From CAYRGS01 sp964423875 (lineage in GTDB: Bacteria; UBA8248; JACPRG01; G963555815), in NCBI GenBank assembly GCA_964423875.1, contig CAYRGS010000017.1, positions 1 to 48,466 of the forward strand: a DNA stretch of 48,466 nucleotides, read 5' to 3'. A model generated the notes under the pieces. It worked only from the letters and a program-made list of their open reading frames with translations. It did no database searches and was not told where the DNA came from. Below are positions 8,772 to 18,044 of this stretch, piece after piece. Position 1 is the stretch's first letter, and the number at the start of each line of letters is the position of its first letter. The translations under genes and the position numbers were made by a program.

Positions 8772-10190
8772 TCAACTCGACAGGTGGAAGACCACGGTCT
8801 TCAACTCCGTCATTTCCTCCACGGCGTATCGTGGCCCCTCCTTGCCGAAGCCACTTTCCTTGAGTCCGCCGTAAGGCATCAGGTCCACCCTCCACTGTGG
8901 TCCGTAGTTGATGTGGAGGTTGCCGGACTCTACCTCCCGGGCGAACTTCATAGCCCACTCCACATTCTCTGTAAAAATCCCCGCCGCGAGGCCATATCTG
9001 GAATCGTTGGCCAAGACGATAGCCTCGTCGATATCATTCACGCGCGTAACGGCCACCGCAGGGCCGAACAACTCGTCCCGGGAGACCCGCATATCGGGAT
9101 CAACGTCTGCCAAGATGGTTGGCGCGTAGATGGCGCCGGAGCGCTCGCCGCCCGTCACGAGGCGCGCGCCCCCGGACACCGCTTCCTGGATCAATTCCGC
9201 GACCCGGACGGCGTCGGGTTCTCTCACCATAGGTCCGACGTGAGTCGATCTATCCAGCGGATCACCGGTCGCCAGGGCCTCCACTTTGACCTTCGTGGTG
9301 TCCAGGAAATCGCTGTAGATGGGGTCGGACACCAAAACCCTCTGGGTCGAGATGCACACTTGACCTGCGTTGGCGTACCCGGTAGAGACCACCGCAGCCG
9401 CCACCTTTTCCATATCGGCGTCCGGCATCACGATGATGGGAGCATTCGACCCCAACTCCATGGTGATCTTCTTCAATGCGCCGACCTGGCAGATGCGCTC
9501 GCCGACGTCCCGGCTGCCGGTGAAGGTGATCTTGCGGACACGGGGGTCAGCGCAGAGGGCCTCGCCCACCTTGCCGCCGGGTCCGGTCAGGCACTGGATC
9601 CCTTCGGGCGGAAGCCCGGCCTTCAGCATCAGCTCGGTGAGCTTCAGGGCGGAGAGCGGGGTGTCCGTCGCGGGCTTCACCACAACCGCGTTCCCCGCCG
9701 CCAGGGCCGGCCCCACCTTGTGGCAGACCAAGTTCAGGGGGAAGTTAAAAGGACTGATGGCCACCACGATCCCGCAAGGAACCCGGAGTGTAAATCCGAT
9801 CTTGCCGCTCGTCGCCGGAGCGCCGTCGAAGGGAACGGTCTCCCCGTGCAGCCGCTTGGCCTCCTCCGCCGAAAGCGTCAGGGTCTGGATCCCGCGCCCG
9901 ACCTCCCCTCTGGATTCGGCCAGAATTTTCCCCTCCTCCAGGGTGATGGTTCTGGCGAACTCCTCCGACCCCTCCGCCAGTAGGTCAGCGGCCTTTTTCA
10001 GAATTTCGTATCGCTCGTACCCGGAGAGCTTCGCCATGACCGCGGCCCCCCGGGCGGCGCTCTCCAGTGCGCGATCGACCTCGCCGGCGCCGCATTTGGG
10101 CACGGTATCGATGACTTCTCCGTTGAAGGGGTTGCTGACTTCAATGGTCTCGCCCGTCTCGATCCACTCTGTCGCAACGTAGTTTTTCAT
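8772..10190 (-). CDS. NAD(P)-dependent aldehyde dehydrogenase
   Basis: A 472-residue ALDH-superfamily enzyme oxidising an aldehyde to the acid. The catalytic elements are intact: SPFNFPLNLVCHK (cofactor and substrate binding), FTGSRDVGE, MELGSNAP with the general-base glutamate, and GQVCIS with the nucleophilic cysteine. Overall it looks like the lactaldehyde/sulfolactaldehyde-type branch, though the substrate cannot be read from sequence. ATG at 10190 (MKNYVATEW) is chosen because AGGAGG lies ten bases upstream; the longer start at 10214 has no better site. A TATAAT-like box on the minus strand (10276-10281) could be its promoter, without a good -35. First gene of a minus-strand group with the coiled-coil gene, the frameshifted hydroxylase and the RidA fragment. 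Confidence 0.92.
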   Translation of the reverse strand: MKNYVATEWIETGETIEVSNPFNGEVIDTVPKCGAGEVDRALESAARGAAVMAKLSGYERYEILKKAADLLAEGSEEFARTITLEEGKILAESRGEVGRGIQTLTLSAEEAKRLHGETVPFDGAPATSGKIGFTLRVPCGIVVAISPFNFPLNLVCHKVGPALAAGNAVVVKPATDTPLSALKLTELMLKAGLPPEGIQCLTGPGGKVGEALCADPRVRKITFTGSRDVGERICQVGALKKITMELGSNAPIIVMPDADMEKVAAAVVSTGYANAGQVCISTQRVLVSDPIYSDFLDTTKVKVEALATGDPLDRSTHVGPMVREPDAVRVAELIQEAVSGGARLVTGGERSGAIYAPTILADVDPDMRVSRDELFGPAVAVTRVNDIDEAIVLANDSRYGLAAGIFTENVEWAMKFAREVESGNLHINYGPQWRVDLMPYGGLKESGFGKEGPRYAVEEMTELKTVVFHLSS

Positions 10191-10317
10191 GGACAGGAAT
10201 CCTCCTTCAGCCAAGCCTGAACAACCGGTGGGGGTTCAACGACATACCTTTTCAATATATATTAACTCAACGAGAATTATAGACTTATTACGGGGAGCGA
10301 TAAATACTTGACTGCTT

Positions 10318-10470
10318 TTGTCACCCTGAGCGACGGGCGAACCACGTCCGGAAAGGAATGCCGGAAGACGCATCGCAGCGAAGGGTCTCGCCGTGGCCCT
10401 TCCCGTAGAGTGATCCGACAACCGGTACAACAGCAATGCGCGATTCTTCGCGCCGCTCAGAATGACATGT
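10318..10470. repeat. Dispersed intergenic repeat, copy 1
   Basis: A non-coding element whose ends are inverted: GTCACCCTGAGCG at the left and CGCTCAGAATGAC at the right match at 11 of 13 positions after inversion. The interior contains GAAGGGTCTC and GATTCTTCGCGCC. A related sequence lies at 48072-48169, again intergenic. The rest of 10191-10855 has no recognisable gene. Confidence 0.5.
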
Positions 10471-10855
10471 CAACTATAAAGTGACCCCCTTAGTATAAGG
10501 TGGGAAAAGGGGTAACGGCGCGTATTTGGGGGTATAGGGACGGGGTCAACTGGTTTGTACAAGGCGAAAATGCAGAAAGGCTATCTGATCCCTGGCGTTC
10601 CAATCAGTCTTGTGCTGAACTCTCCATACACCCCGGCCTCCTAGGAAAAACTGTGAAACTTGTCCTCATCCCATCAGCGCCTAGACTATGTAACCTCTAG
10701 AAGTGAAATGGATTATCCATGCCCGGTGTGAACACGGGGGATGAGCCGCTCAAGCGCCCTGGTGTTTCTCTCCTCCTGGACGCGAGAAGGCCTTCCGGCG
10801 AATGGTCGAAACAGGTTTCGATGTTCCTCCTCGGCCCAGATAAGGGTAAGACGAC

Positions 10856-10933
10856 GTGCTGAACATCCGTCGGCTCGGTCACTACGCCCTCAAGTTCACC
10901 GACTTCGAGCGGTCCCAATTGTGTTCCAAGTAG
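10856..10933 (+). pseudogene. N-terminal fragment of a glyoxalase/VOC-family protein
   Basis: From GTG 10856 the sequence reads LNIRRLGHYALKFTDFERS, then hits a TAG at 931 of the same kilobase. The motif (I)xRLGHxALKVxDxERS is the typical first beta strand and metal-ligand histidine of vicinal-oxygen-chelate dioxygenases and glyoxalases. Nothing further of the fold follows, so this is a 25-codon remnant. Confidence 0.45.
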
Positions 10934-11064
10934 GCTCTCAATCTCCTCCTCCTTCCAAAACCTTCTCCCCGCGCCCTCCTCATGAGGTTCAGCATATCAT
11001 CCATAACGCCTATAAATTCAATCAGTTAAATACCAACCACAAGAACATACCCGAAACGATCCGC

Positions 11065-11802
11065 ATGATTCGGTCGCGTTCCAAAAAGTGGTTTGAACCC
11101 GAGCTCGTTGAGATCGTCCGAGCCCTGCACGCGGAGGGTGCGTTCGAAACCGTTTTCACCTCAGATGACCTTCGGGAGGAGGTGATAGCCCTCGAACCAG
11201 AAGTGCATCGGCTCTCAGCCGATCCCGACCGAGTGGACGATATCGCCCACGCCTTTGCGGAGGTGATCGACGCCAAATCGCACTACACACACAGTCATTC
11301 AGAGCGGGTCATGCGGGTGGGGGAGGTGATTGCCCAGGGCCTGAATCTACCCTTGGAGGACAGGCAGGTCATCCGTCGGGCGGCCCTGCTTCATGACATC
11401 GGAAAATTGAGCGTACCCAATTCAATCCTCGACAAGCAGGGGAGACTGACGTCAAGCGAGTGGGAGACCATCCGGCTTCACCCCTACTTTTCAGAAAGGA
11501 TTCTGGAAAGGATTGTGGGTTTCGAGGAAGTGGCCTTTCTGGCCGGAGCGCACCACGAGCGGCGGGACGGAAAGGGCTACTTCCGGAACCTGAAAACCGG
11601 TCAAATCCCGATGAAGGCCCGCCTCCTGGGCGTCGCGGATGTGTACGAGGCGCTGACGGCCGAGCGGCCGTATCATCCTAGCCGGGGACATGAGGAGGCG
11701 ATGAAGATTCTGAAGGACGATGCGCAAAGCAACCGTCTCTGCCCCCAGTGCGTGGAAGTGCTCGCATCAACGACCGAGCTGCAATGCGCCGGCGCGGCCT
11801 AG
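11065..11802 (+). CDS. HD-GYP-type phosphohydrolase domain protein, probably N-terminally truncated
   Basis: A 245-residue protein from ATG 11065. It holds an HD domain with HSERVMRVGEVIA (histidine near residue 78), LLHDIGK (HD at 110-111), RLHPYFSERIL and GAHHERRDGKGYF (from 161). These are metal ligands of the HD-GYP family, which hydrolyses cyclic-di-GMP or related signals. The GYP signature reads GYF here, a change seen in several non-canonical members. The text before residue 60 (MIRSRSKKWFEPELVEIVRA) looks like the tail of a longer upstream domain, and the upstream frame to 10741 has no family resemblance, so the gene appears cut at its 5' end. No clear ribosome site precedes 11065. 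The C terminus ends with CxxC (LCPQCVEVL). Confidence 0.7.
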   Translation: MIRSRSKKWFEPELVEIVRALHAEGAFETVFTSDDLREEVIALEPEVHRLSADPDRVDDIAHAFAEVIDAKSHYTHSHSERVMRVGEVIAQGLNLPLEDRQVIRRAALLHDIGKLSVPNSILDKQGRLTSSEWETIRLHPYFSERILERIVGFEEVAFLAGAHHERRDGKGYFRNLKTGQIPMKARLLGVADVYEALTAERPYHPSRGHEEAMKILKDDAQSNRLCPQCVEVLASTTELQCAGAA

Positions 11803-12280
11803 CGTCCTGATTGATTCATTCTTTGAATAAATCAACGACGTTCTTTCACAGCATTCAGCCAGGCTGGGGGGTCCACCGACCCGGGGGGCAACCGACCCAG
11901 GGTCAACCGACCCGCGCCCGGTCTACCCGCCGGTGGGATCCGCCGTCTACCGGTAGGGGGGGCATCGCATTAATCATTACCGACTTCTTACGCGAATTTC
12001 TCAAACAGGACACGTGCGCCTTGTCCCGTTGGGACGCCCCAGAAATCTTTGATGCGTTTTGTTGTTCCGGTCCCCTGATGGAGTTGCACCCGTTTTCGTG
12101 AACACCTCCTTTATCAGGTGTCCACGAAAACGGGTCAGCTTCAGTCAAGCATGTAAGAAAGTGAAAAGGGTTCAAAATCCGAGTCAAGGGAATAAAGTCA
12201 CAAATTTATCATCGAAACACTTGACCCCCACGCCTTGACGCCGTCATGAGGAATGAATCGGTCTCTGAATGCCGGCGCGA
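11803..12280. other. Gene-free stretch with short repeats
   Basis: No gene is recognised. It holds three spaced copies of ACCGACCC around 11875-11913, a GC-rich block to about 11960, and the inverted repeat listed separately at 12088-12135. It separates the HD-GYP gene from the convergent minus-strand hydroxylase operon, so the 3' ends of both transcripts fall here. Confidence 0.6.
12088..12135. repeat. Inverted repeat resembling IS ends
   Basis: Arms at 12088-12107 (ACCCGTTTTCGTGAACACCT) and 12116-12135 match at 19 of 20 positions after inversion, with an 8-base loop. There is no T-tract, which argues against a simple terminator. A related palindrome with the same GTGGACRCC core is at 37880-37937, so both may be paired ends left by the same insertion-sequence family. 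Confidence 0.55.
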
Positions 12281-14542
12281 TTAATCCATCTGGAGATTTC
12301 GGAGGCCGAAATACACCTTCTCCGAGGTGACCGGTGCGTCTTTGATTCGGACCCCGGTGGCGTCATGGGCGGCGTTGGAGACAGCCGCGGCAACGCCCAC
12401 CAGCGCCATCTCCCCGAGTCCTTTGGCGCCGAACGGACCATAGGGGTCGTTGGACTCCACCAGGATGGCGTCGACCGGGGGCATGTCGATGGAAGCGGGC
12501 ATTTTGTAATCCACAAGGGTTGCGTTGACAGGAAGACCGTTTTCCCAAACGCATTCCTCCGACAGGGCGAATCCCAACCCCATCTGGGCGCTCCCCTCAA
12601 TTTGCCCTTCGGCCCCCTTCGGGTTGATCGCTTTTCCCAAATCCACCGAAGAAATCAACCTTTGGACCTCTACAAAACCCGTTTCGGGGTTGACCTCCAC
12701 TTCCACAAACTTAGCCGTGAAAGACCAAGCCTGAGAATAATTCCCCCGTCCGGTTTCCTCGTCCAGACATTCCGAGACCGCGTCGTATTGGGCCTTCGTG
12801 ATGAGCTCCTGACCATTACGCCGCAGGACGGTCGACATGACCGCGTCTGCCAGGTCCACGCCCTGGCCGGGAGATCCCGGCACGAAAACCTTCTTGTTGC
12901 GGAACACGAGACTCTCCGGGTTGACTTCCAGCTTTTCCGCGACGGTCTCCGCCACCAGCCCCCTGACTTCCTCCGCCGCCATCTGGGTCGCTTTTCCGGC
13001 CATCGTCGTGACCCGGCTCCCCCAGATCCCGAGGCAGAAGGGCGTGGTTTCCGTGTCCCCACGGATGATTTCGATCTCCTCCGGAGGAACGCCCAGTATC
13101 TCCGCCGCGATTTGGCCCAACAAGGTGTCCGACCCGGTCCCCATTTCGGACGTACCCGCAATCAGAATGAGACTGCCGTCCAGGTTCATCTTCAGCGTGA
13201 CGGCCGAACAATCCAGCGCGGTTTCCCGGCTGCTGGTGAAGTGAACGCCGCAGGCCACCCCGATCCCCCGATTGGGTTTCGGGTTCTTACGCTTCTCGGC
13301 CCAACCGAACCGCTCCGCCGCTTTTTGAATGCACTCTTTTAAACCACAGCTTTTCAGGACGGCGCCGGAGGCGGTTTCATCCCCCGTTTCAACGGCGTTG
13401 CGCAAACGGATCTCGACAGGGTCCAGTCCCAATTCCGCGGCCAGGAGGTCCATCTGCTGTTCCTGGGCGAACGTGATTTGTGGATTGCCGAAGCCGCGCA
13501 TCGCACCGCAGGGAGGATGGTGCGTATAAACGAGAACGCTCTCGGCCAGATAATTGGGCAGGCGGTACAGCGATCCGCCCAGTGTGGACGCCGCCCGTGA
13601 AACGGCGGTCCCGAGGCTGGTGTACGCGCCGTTGTCGATGATCACTTTGTAATGAACGGCTGTCAGAGAACCATCCTTTTTCGCGCCGTGGCGCGCATGG
13701 ATGATGAACGGGTGACGGAGCCGCGTGAGAAACTCGTCTTCCCGGGTGTGGGTGACCTTGACGGGCCGGCCGCACTTCATCGCCAACAACGTCGCCCCCG
13801 CGTCCAGGGCCAATGGCTCCTCCTTGCTTCCGAAGGCCCCGCCTACGAAGGAGCTCACAACGCGGATCTTGCTTTGGGGAATTCCCAAGGCTTCCGAGAG
13901 CAGCGCGCGCTCGCCGTAAACCGACTGCGAGGATTTCTCGACGGTGAGCTTACCGCCCAATTCATACGAAGCCAGGGTGGACCGGGGCTCCAAGGCGATA
14001 TGGGCCACCCGTCCGGTGGTGTACCGGTTCTCCACGATGATATCGGCATCCTGAAACCCCCGCTCCACATCACCGAATGTCACGCGGAACTTGTCAATGG
14101 CATTCTCCTTGTCTTCGTGAACACGCGGCGCATCTTCGGCCATGGCGGATTCGGGATCGAAAACGGCCGGCAACTCTTCATACTCGACACGGATGAGAGA
14201 AAGGGCGTCCTCGGCAATATCTTCGGAAACGGCCCCAACGACCGCAACCCCCTCGCCCCGGTAACGGACGCGATCCGTGGCCAAAAGGGGCTCATCTTGA
14301 AGAAACATCCCGACGGGTTTTGCGAGAGGTTTCCCCGTAACAACACCCTTCACCCCAGGAAGCCTTTCCGCGGCCGAGGTGTCGATGTCCAGAATTTTGG
14401 CATGTGGGTAAGGGCTTCGCAGGACACGCCCAAAGAGCATGTCGTTCTTATAGTGGTCGGACCCGAATTTTGCTCGGCCGGTCACTTTCAAAGGGGCGTC
14501 GGATCGCGCAAGCCCCAGACCGATATAGACAGCGTTGGACAT
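12281..14542 (-). CDS. Molybdenum hydroxylase large subunit (XdhA-like)
   Basis: A 753-residue molybdopterin-binding subunit of the xanthine dehydrogenase superfamily. Domain 1 (residues 1 to about 120) has the a/b-hammerhead start DAPLKVTGRAKFGSD and LRSPYPHAKIL. The Moco-binding part carries FVGGAFGSKEE, GAMRGFGNPQ and, near the C terminus, GPFGAKGLGE with the catalytic glutamate. Such enzymes hydroxylate electrophilic ring carbons with water, passing electrons through separate FeS and FAD subunits, neither of which is encoded in this window. Start ATG 14542 has GGGAGGAG just upstream. It is the last gene of the ABC-transporter cluster, 70 bp after the previous hydroxylase gene. Confidence 0.92.
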   Translation of the reverse strand: MSNAVYIGLGLARSDAPLKVTGRAKFGSDHYKNDMLFGRVLRSPYPHAKILDIDTSAAERLPGVKGVVTGKPLAKPVGMFLQDEPLLATDRVRYRGEGVAVVGAVSEDIAEDALSLIRVEYEELPAVFDPESAMAEDAPRVHEDKENAIDKFRVTFGDVERGFQDADIIVENRYTTGRVAHIALEPRSTLASYELGGKLTVEKSSQSVYGERALLSEALGIPQSKIRVVSSFVGGAFGSKEEPLALDAGATLLAMKCGRPVKVTHTREDEFLTRLRHPFIIHARHGAKKDGSLTAVHYKVIIDNGAYTSLGTAVSRAASTLGGSLYRLPNYLAESVLVYTHHPPCGAMRGFGNPQITFAQEQQMDLLAAELGLDPVEIRLRNAVETGDETASGAVLKSCGLKECIQKAAERFGWAEKRKNPKPNRGIGVACGVHFTSSRETALDCSAVTLKMNLDGSLILIAGTSEMGTGSDTLLGQIAAEILGVPPEEIEIIRGDTETTPFCLGIWGSRVTTMAGKATQMAAEEVRGLVAETVAEKLEVNPESLVFRNKKVFVPGSPGQGVDLADAVMSTVLRRNGQELITKAQYDAVSECLDEETGRGNYSQAWSFTAKFVEVEVNPETGFVEVQRLISSVDLGKAINPKGAEGQIEGSAQMGLGFALSEECVWENGLPVNATLVDYKMPASIDMPPVDAILVESNDPYGPFGAKGLGEMALVGVAAAVSNAAHDATGVRIKDAPVTSEKVYFGLRNLQMD

Positions 14543-14612
14543 GTCTCCTCCCGCGGCATGTGGGTCGAGCGAAAGGTTTCTCCCGCTCTTCGCTACGGCT
14601 CATCCGGCGGCT

Positions 14613-16988
14613 TCAACATTGCTCTTCGGAAGAGCGTTTTTTCATCTTCGGTTCCCTCTTGCCCCGAATCAGTTCGTTTAATCTCGCCGGCGTGACGGGA
14701 GATTCCCGAATCTCGATCCCCAGGGGCGCCAGAGCATCTTCGACGGCTGAAACGATGGCGGCCACCGCGGCGATTGTACCGCTCTCACCCGCCCCCTTGA
14801 CCCCGACAAGGTTATCGGGGCAGGGGGTTTCCATATAAAGGGTTTCAATCGCGGGGACGTCTGAGGCAAGAGGGAGAAGATAATCCAAAAAGGTGGAGGC
14901 CAACGGCTGGCCGTTGTCATCGAACGCCACTTCCTCGATAAGGACGTCTCCCACCCCATGAACCACGCCGCCGCGTATCTGCCCCTCCACCAGAAGGGGG
15001 TTAATTACCTTCCCGCAGTCGTGTCCCGCGACATACCGAAGGACTTTGACGAAACCGGTTTCGGGATCGACCTCGACCACAGCCACGTGAGCGCCGGCGG
15101 AGTAGGCGGCCTTTTCTGGCGCAAAATACTCTTCCGCCTCTAATCCGGGCTTCATTCCCGGCGGGAGGATGATTCCCGGCGAAGCGCCCAAAGAGAAAAC
15201 GGCAAGCTCTCCCAAAGTCACCGAGCGATCCGGCGCCGCTTTGACGAAAACCCGCCCTTCCCTCATGTCCAGGTCATCCCCGCCGGCCTCGAAATATTCC
15301 CTGGCCAGCGCAATCGCCTTTTCGCGGAGCGCCCCGGCCGCCAGCACAATGGCGGAGGACACCGTGACCGAACTCCGGCTCGCCAGCGTTCCAATCCCGT
15401 ACGAGATGTGTCGGGTGTCTCCTTCAACGATGGTGATGTTTTCCGGGGAAACGTCAAGGGCGTCGGCCGCAACCTGTGAAAAGATGGTCTCGTGGCCCTG
15501 CCCTTGAGAGCAGGCCCCGGTTGAAACCACGACTCGTCCGTCCGGCTCAACGCGTATCCGGGCGCCTTCAAAAGGGCCCGCCCCCGTCTCCTCAATGTTG
15601 AAGGAGATTCCGACTCCAAGGAGTTTCCCCGAACGGCCCTCCCCCTTTGCGGAATGGTTTTTCTTGTTTTTCAGGGCCGCATAGTCGGCCTGAGCCAGGA
15701 CGCGCCGGAGAAGTTCCGGGTAATCGCCGCTGTCATAAGTCATTACGCCTTCGCGGGTCGGAAGGCCGACCACATAGGGGAACTCCTCGGGTTGCACGAA
15801 ATTCCTGAACCTCACCTCCGTCCGGTCGAGACCCAGCTTCCGGGCCAAATGATCCATGGTGCGCTCGATGACGAAGGTCGCCTGGGGCCGTCCCGCGCCC
15901 CTGACGGGCGCAACCGCGACGCGGTGGGTGTAGGCGACGTCCATCTCGCCCAAAAAGTGCTTGAACTTGTAGGGGCCGGGGATGGACATCAACGTCAAAA
16001 TTGGCACGACGATCCCCCATGCCGGATAGGCCCCCAGGTCCACGACAGCTTTGACCTTCAACGCCAGGATTCGTCCTTCACCGTCAAAACCTACGGTGAC
16101 ATCGTGCCTTTGCTCCCGCTCCTGAATGCCGGTCTGTATGTATTCCAGCCGGTCCTCGGTCCACTTGACGGAACGCTCCAACCGGATCGCCAGCCAGGGG
16201 ACGACGAATTCTTCCGGGTAAACCGTCGCCTTGGGTCCAAACCCCCCTCCCACATCCGTGGCGACAACGTCTATGGATTCCTCGGGCCGTTGGAGAAGAA
16301 CGGAGAGCGTCTGGCGAACAAAGTGGGGAATCTGCGTGGAGGAGTGAAGGAGAAGCTTGTCATAAAGGGGATCATATTGTGCCAGGACTCCACGGCATTC
16401 TATCGAGCCGCCGCCGCCCCGCTGAATGTTCAGTTGGAGGTTTTCGACATGGGGAGAATCGGCCAACGCCTTTTCCACGTCTCCGATCTTGGCCTCCAGG
16501 TGAATGGCCAGGTTGTCTCCGAGCTCGTCATGGACGAGCGGCGCCCCAGGTTCAAGCGCCTGGACAGGGTGACTTGCGGCGGGGAGGACTTCATACCTCG
16601 CCTGAACGGCGTCCAGGGCGTCTTCCGCCGCGGCCCGCGATTCGGCCACGGCCACGGCGACCGGCTCCCCGACGAATTTGACTTTGTCCTTGGCCAGGGG
16701 AACCCAGTTCCTCCCCCGCAAATCGGGATGGGAAACCGGAGTGGGGAAAGGCCGCCAGAGCGCTCCCAGGTCTTCCGCCTTGTACGCGGCAACGGCGCCC
16801 GCGGCCTGACAGCCGGAGAGATCGAGGTCGATAATCCGGGCGTGGGCGTAGGGAGATCTCAAAAACGCCGCATGCAAAACGCCCGGGCAAGGGATGTCAT
16901 CGACATACCGGCCCCGGCCAGTGAGGAAGCGGCGGTCCTCTTTTCTTTCCATCCTGGAGCCAAACCATGGCGGTTGACCGGAATCCAC
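14613..16988 (-). CDS. Form II CoxL-like molybdenum hydroxylase large subunit
   Basis: A 791-residue protein that starts RMERKEDRRFLTGRGRYVDDI, the usual entry to CO-dehydrogenase large-subunit (CoxL) relatives. It has LRSPYAHARI, DVGGGFGPK, APVRGAGRPQATF and the active-site KGAGESG. True CO dehydrogenase (form I) has a cysteine-bearing AYRCSFR loop; here the loop is VRGAGR, the form II type, so CO oxidation is unlikely and a heterocycle or aldehyde is more plausible. It begins three bases after the stop of the upstream permease and is clearly in that operon. CoxS and CoxM partners are missing from the window. Confidence 0.92.
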   Translation of the reverse strand: MDSGQPPWFGSRMERKEDRRFLTGRGRYVDDIPCPGVLHAAFLRSPYAHARIIDLDLSGCQAAGAVAAYKAEDLGALWRPFPTPVSHPDLRGRNWVPLAKDKVKFVGEPVAVAVAESRAAAEDALDAVQARYEVLPAASHPVQALEPGAPLVHDELGDNLAIHLEAKIGDVEKALADSPHVENLQLNIQRGGGGSIECRGVLAQYDPLYDKLLLHSSTQIPHFVRQTLSVLLQRPEESIDVVATDVGGGFGPKATVYPEEFVVPWLAIRLERSVKWTEDRLEYIQTGIQEREQRHDVTVGFDGEGRILALKVKAVVDLGAYPAWGIVVPILTLMSIPGPYKFKHFLGEMDVAYTHRVAVAPVRGAGRPQATFVIERTMDHLARKLGLDRTEVRFRNFVQPEEFPYVVGLPTREGVMTYDSGDYPELLRRVLAQADYAALKNKKNHSAKGEGRSGKLLGVGISFNIEETGAGPFEGARIRVEPDGRVVVSTGACSQGQGHETIFSQVAADALDVSPENITIVEGDTRHISYGIGTLASRSSVTVSSAIVLAAGALREKAIALAREYFEAGGDDLDMREGRVFVKAAPDRSVTLGELAVFSLGASPGIILPPGMKPGLEAEEYFAPEKAAYSAGAHVAVVEVDPETGFVKVLRYVAGHDCGKVINPLLVEGQIRGGVVHGVGDVLIEEVAFDDNGQPLASTFLDYLLPLASDVPAIETLYMETPCPDNLVGVKGAGESGTIAAVAAIVSAVEDALAPLGIEIRESPVTPARLNELIRGKREPKMKKRSSEEQC

Positions 16989-16991
16989 AGT

Positions 16992-18017
16992 TTATGACCC
17001 CACCAACGAATGATGTGAATCGGCCGTTTCGAGGAGTCCATTCTCTGCGGACACCGCTTGGGACGGCGTCTTTCCCTTCGTCCGTTTCTTCAGATAGGGG
17101 ATATTGATCGCGGCGGGATATTCCGCCTTGCCGGCGCCCCCGACCAAAACCACAATCGTCAGGACATAAGGGATCATCAACAGGAAATCGTGCGGAACCG
17201 GGACATTCAGGGCCTGAAGCCGCAATTGAAGACCTTCCGCAAAACCGAAAAGCAGGCACGCACCCAAGACTTTCCAGGGATTCCACCCGCCGAACACGAC
17301 CACGGCCAAGGCGATGAACCCCCGGCCGGACGTCATGTTATCCATAAAGATGTTCAACTGGCCGATGGAGAGCGTCGCCCCGCCGAGGGCCGCCATCGCG
17401 CCTCCCATGCCGACGGCCAAATATCGGACGCGCCACACGTTGACCCCAGCCGTGTCGGCCGCCTCGGGGTGTTCGCCCACGGCGCGAAGTTTCAACCCCC
17501 AGGACACCTTGAAGATCAGGACCCAAAACAGCGGAACCAGAATTAACGCGAGATAGACCAAAGGAATATGCCGGAAGAGGATCGGCCCGATAAAATCGAG
17601 ATCGCCCAAGAAAGGAACCTGAAAAGGCAGGAACGATTCGACCTCCGGAAGATCCGTCATCTTTTCGAAGGTTTTTTTGTACGTCAAACTGGTGATGCCC
17701 AGGCAGAAGATATTAATGATGATGCCCGTGATGATCTGGTCGGCGCCGCGGCCGATGCATAGCCATCCGGCCAGAAGACCGATTAGGAATCCGATCACCA
17801 CGCCTGTCAGCACGCCCATCCAGATCCCGCCGAAGAAATAGGCGCCCATGAATCCGCCCCAGGCGCCCATCGTCATCATCCCCTCGATACCGATGTTCAG
17901 GAAACCGGCGTCTTCCGCGATGATTTCGCCCAGGGCGGCGAAAAGGATGGGCGTGGCGATTCGGATGGTGGCCGCGCCGATCGAGACCCAAAAGAAATAA
18001 TCCCAAAGGATATCCAA
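16992..18017 (-). CDS. ABC transporter permease, BMP/nucleoside type (second)
   Basis: A 341-residue hydrophobic permease of the branched family used by sugar, nucleoside and BMP-type importers. Eight to ten membrane segments can be seen, with the conserved early block NIGIEGMMTMGAWGGF and the coupling region LRAVGEHPEAADTAGVNV facing the ATPase. The first codon is TTG (18015-18017) with GAGGAG seven bases upstream. It lies 27 bp after the other permease, so a heterodimeric channel is expected. Probable cargo, by family, is a purine nucleoside or nucleobase-like compound; the flanking molybdenum hydroxylases agree with a heterocycle. Confidence 0.92.
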   Translation of the reverse strand: MDILWDYFFWVSIGAATIRIATPILFAALGEIIAEDAGFLNIGIEGMMTMGAWGGFMGAYFFGGIWMGVLTGVVIGFLIGLLAGWLCIGRGADQIITGIIINIFCLGITSLTYKKTFEKMTDLPEVESFLPFQVPFLGDLDFIGPILFRHIPLVYLALILVPLFWVLIFKVSWGLKLRAVGEHPEAADTAGVNVWRVRYLAVGMGGAMAALGGATLSIGQLNIFMDNMTSGRGFIALAVVVFGGWNPWKVLGACLLFGFAEGLQLRLQALNVPVPHDFLLMIPYVLTIVVLVGGAGKAEYPAAINIPYLKKRTKGKTPSQAVSAENGLLETADSHHSLVGS

Positions 18018-18044
18018 CCTTTGGCTCCTCTTACCGATCGCCTA

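Noticed and set aside
11875..11913. CRISPR-like array from ACCGACCC repeats
   Set aside because: Repeats are 8 bases with spacers of a few to about a dozen bases, far outside CRISPR dimensions, and no cas gene is present.
12281..13342. Plus-strand frame of 357 codons opposite the hydroxylase gene
   Set aside because: Histidine/arginine-rich text without motifs; mirror of the minus-strand gene.
14613..16988. Carbon monoxide dehydrogenase large subunit
   Set aside because: The active-site loop is VRGAGR, not the cysteine-containing AYRCSFR of form I, and CoxS/CoxM are absent.
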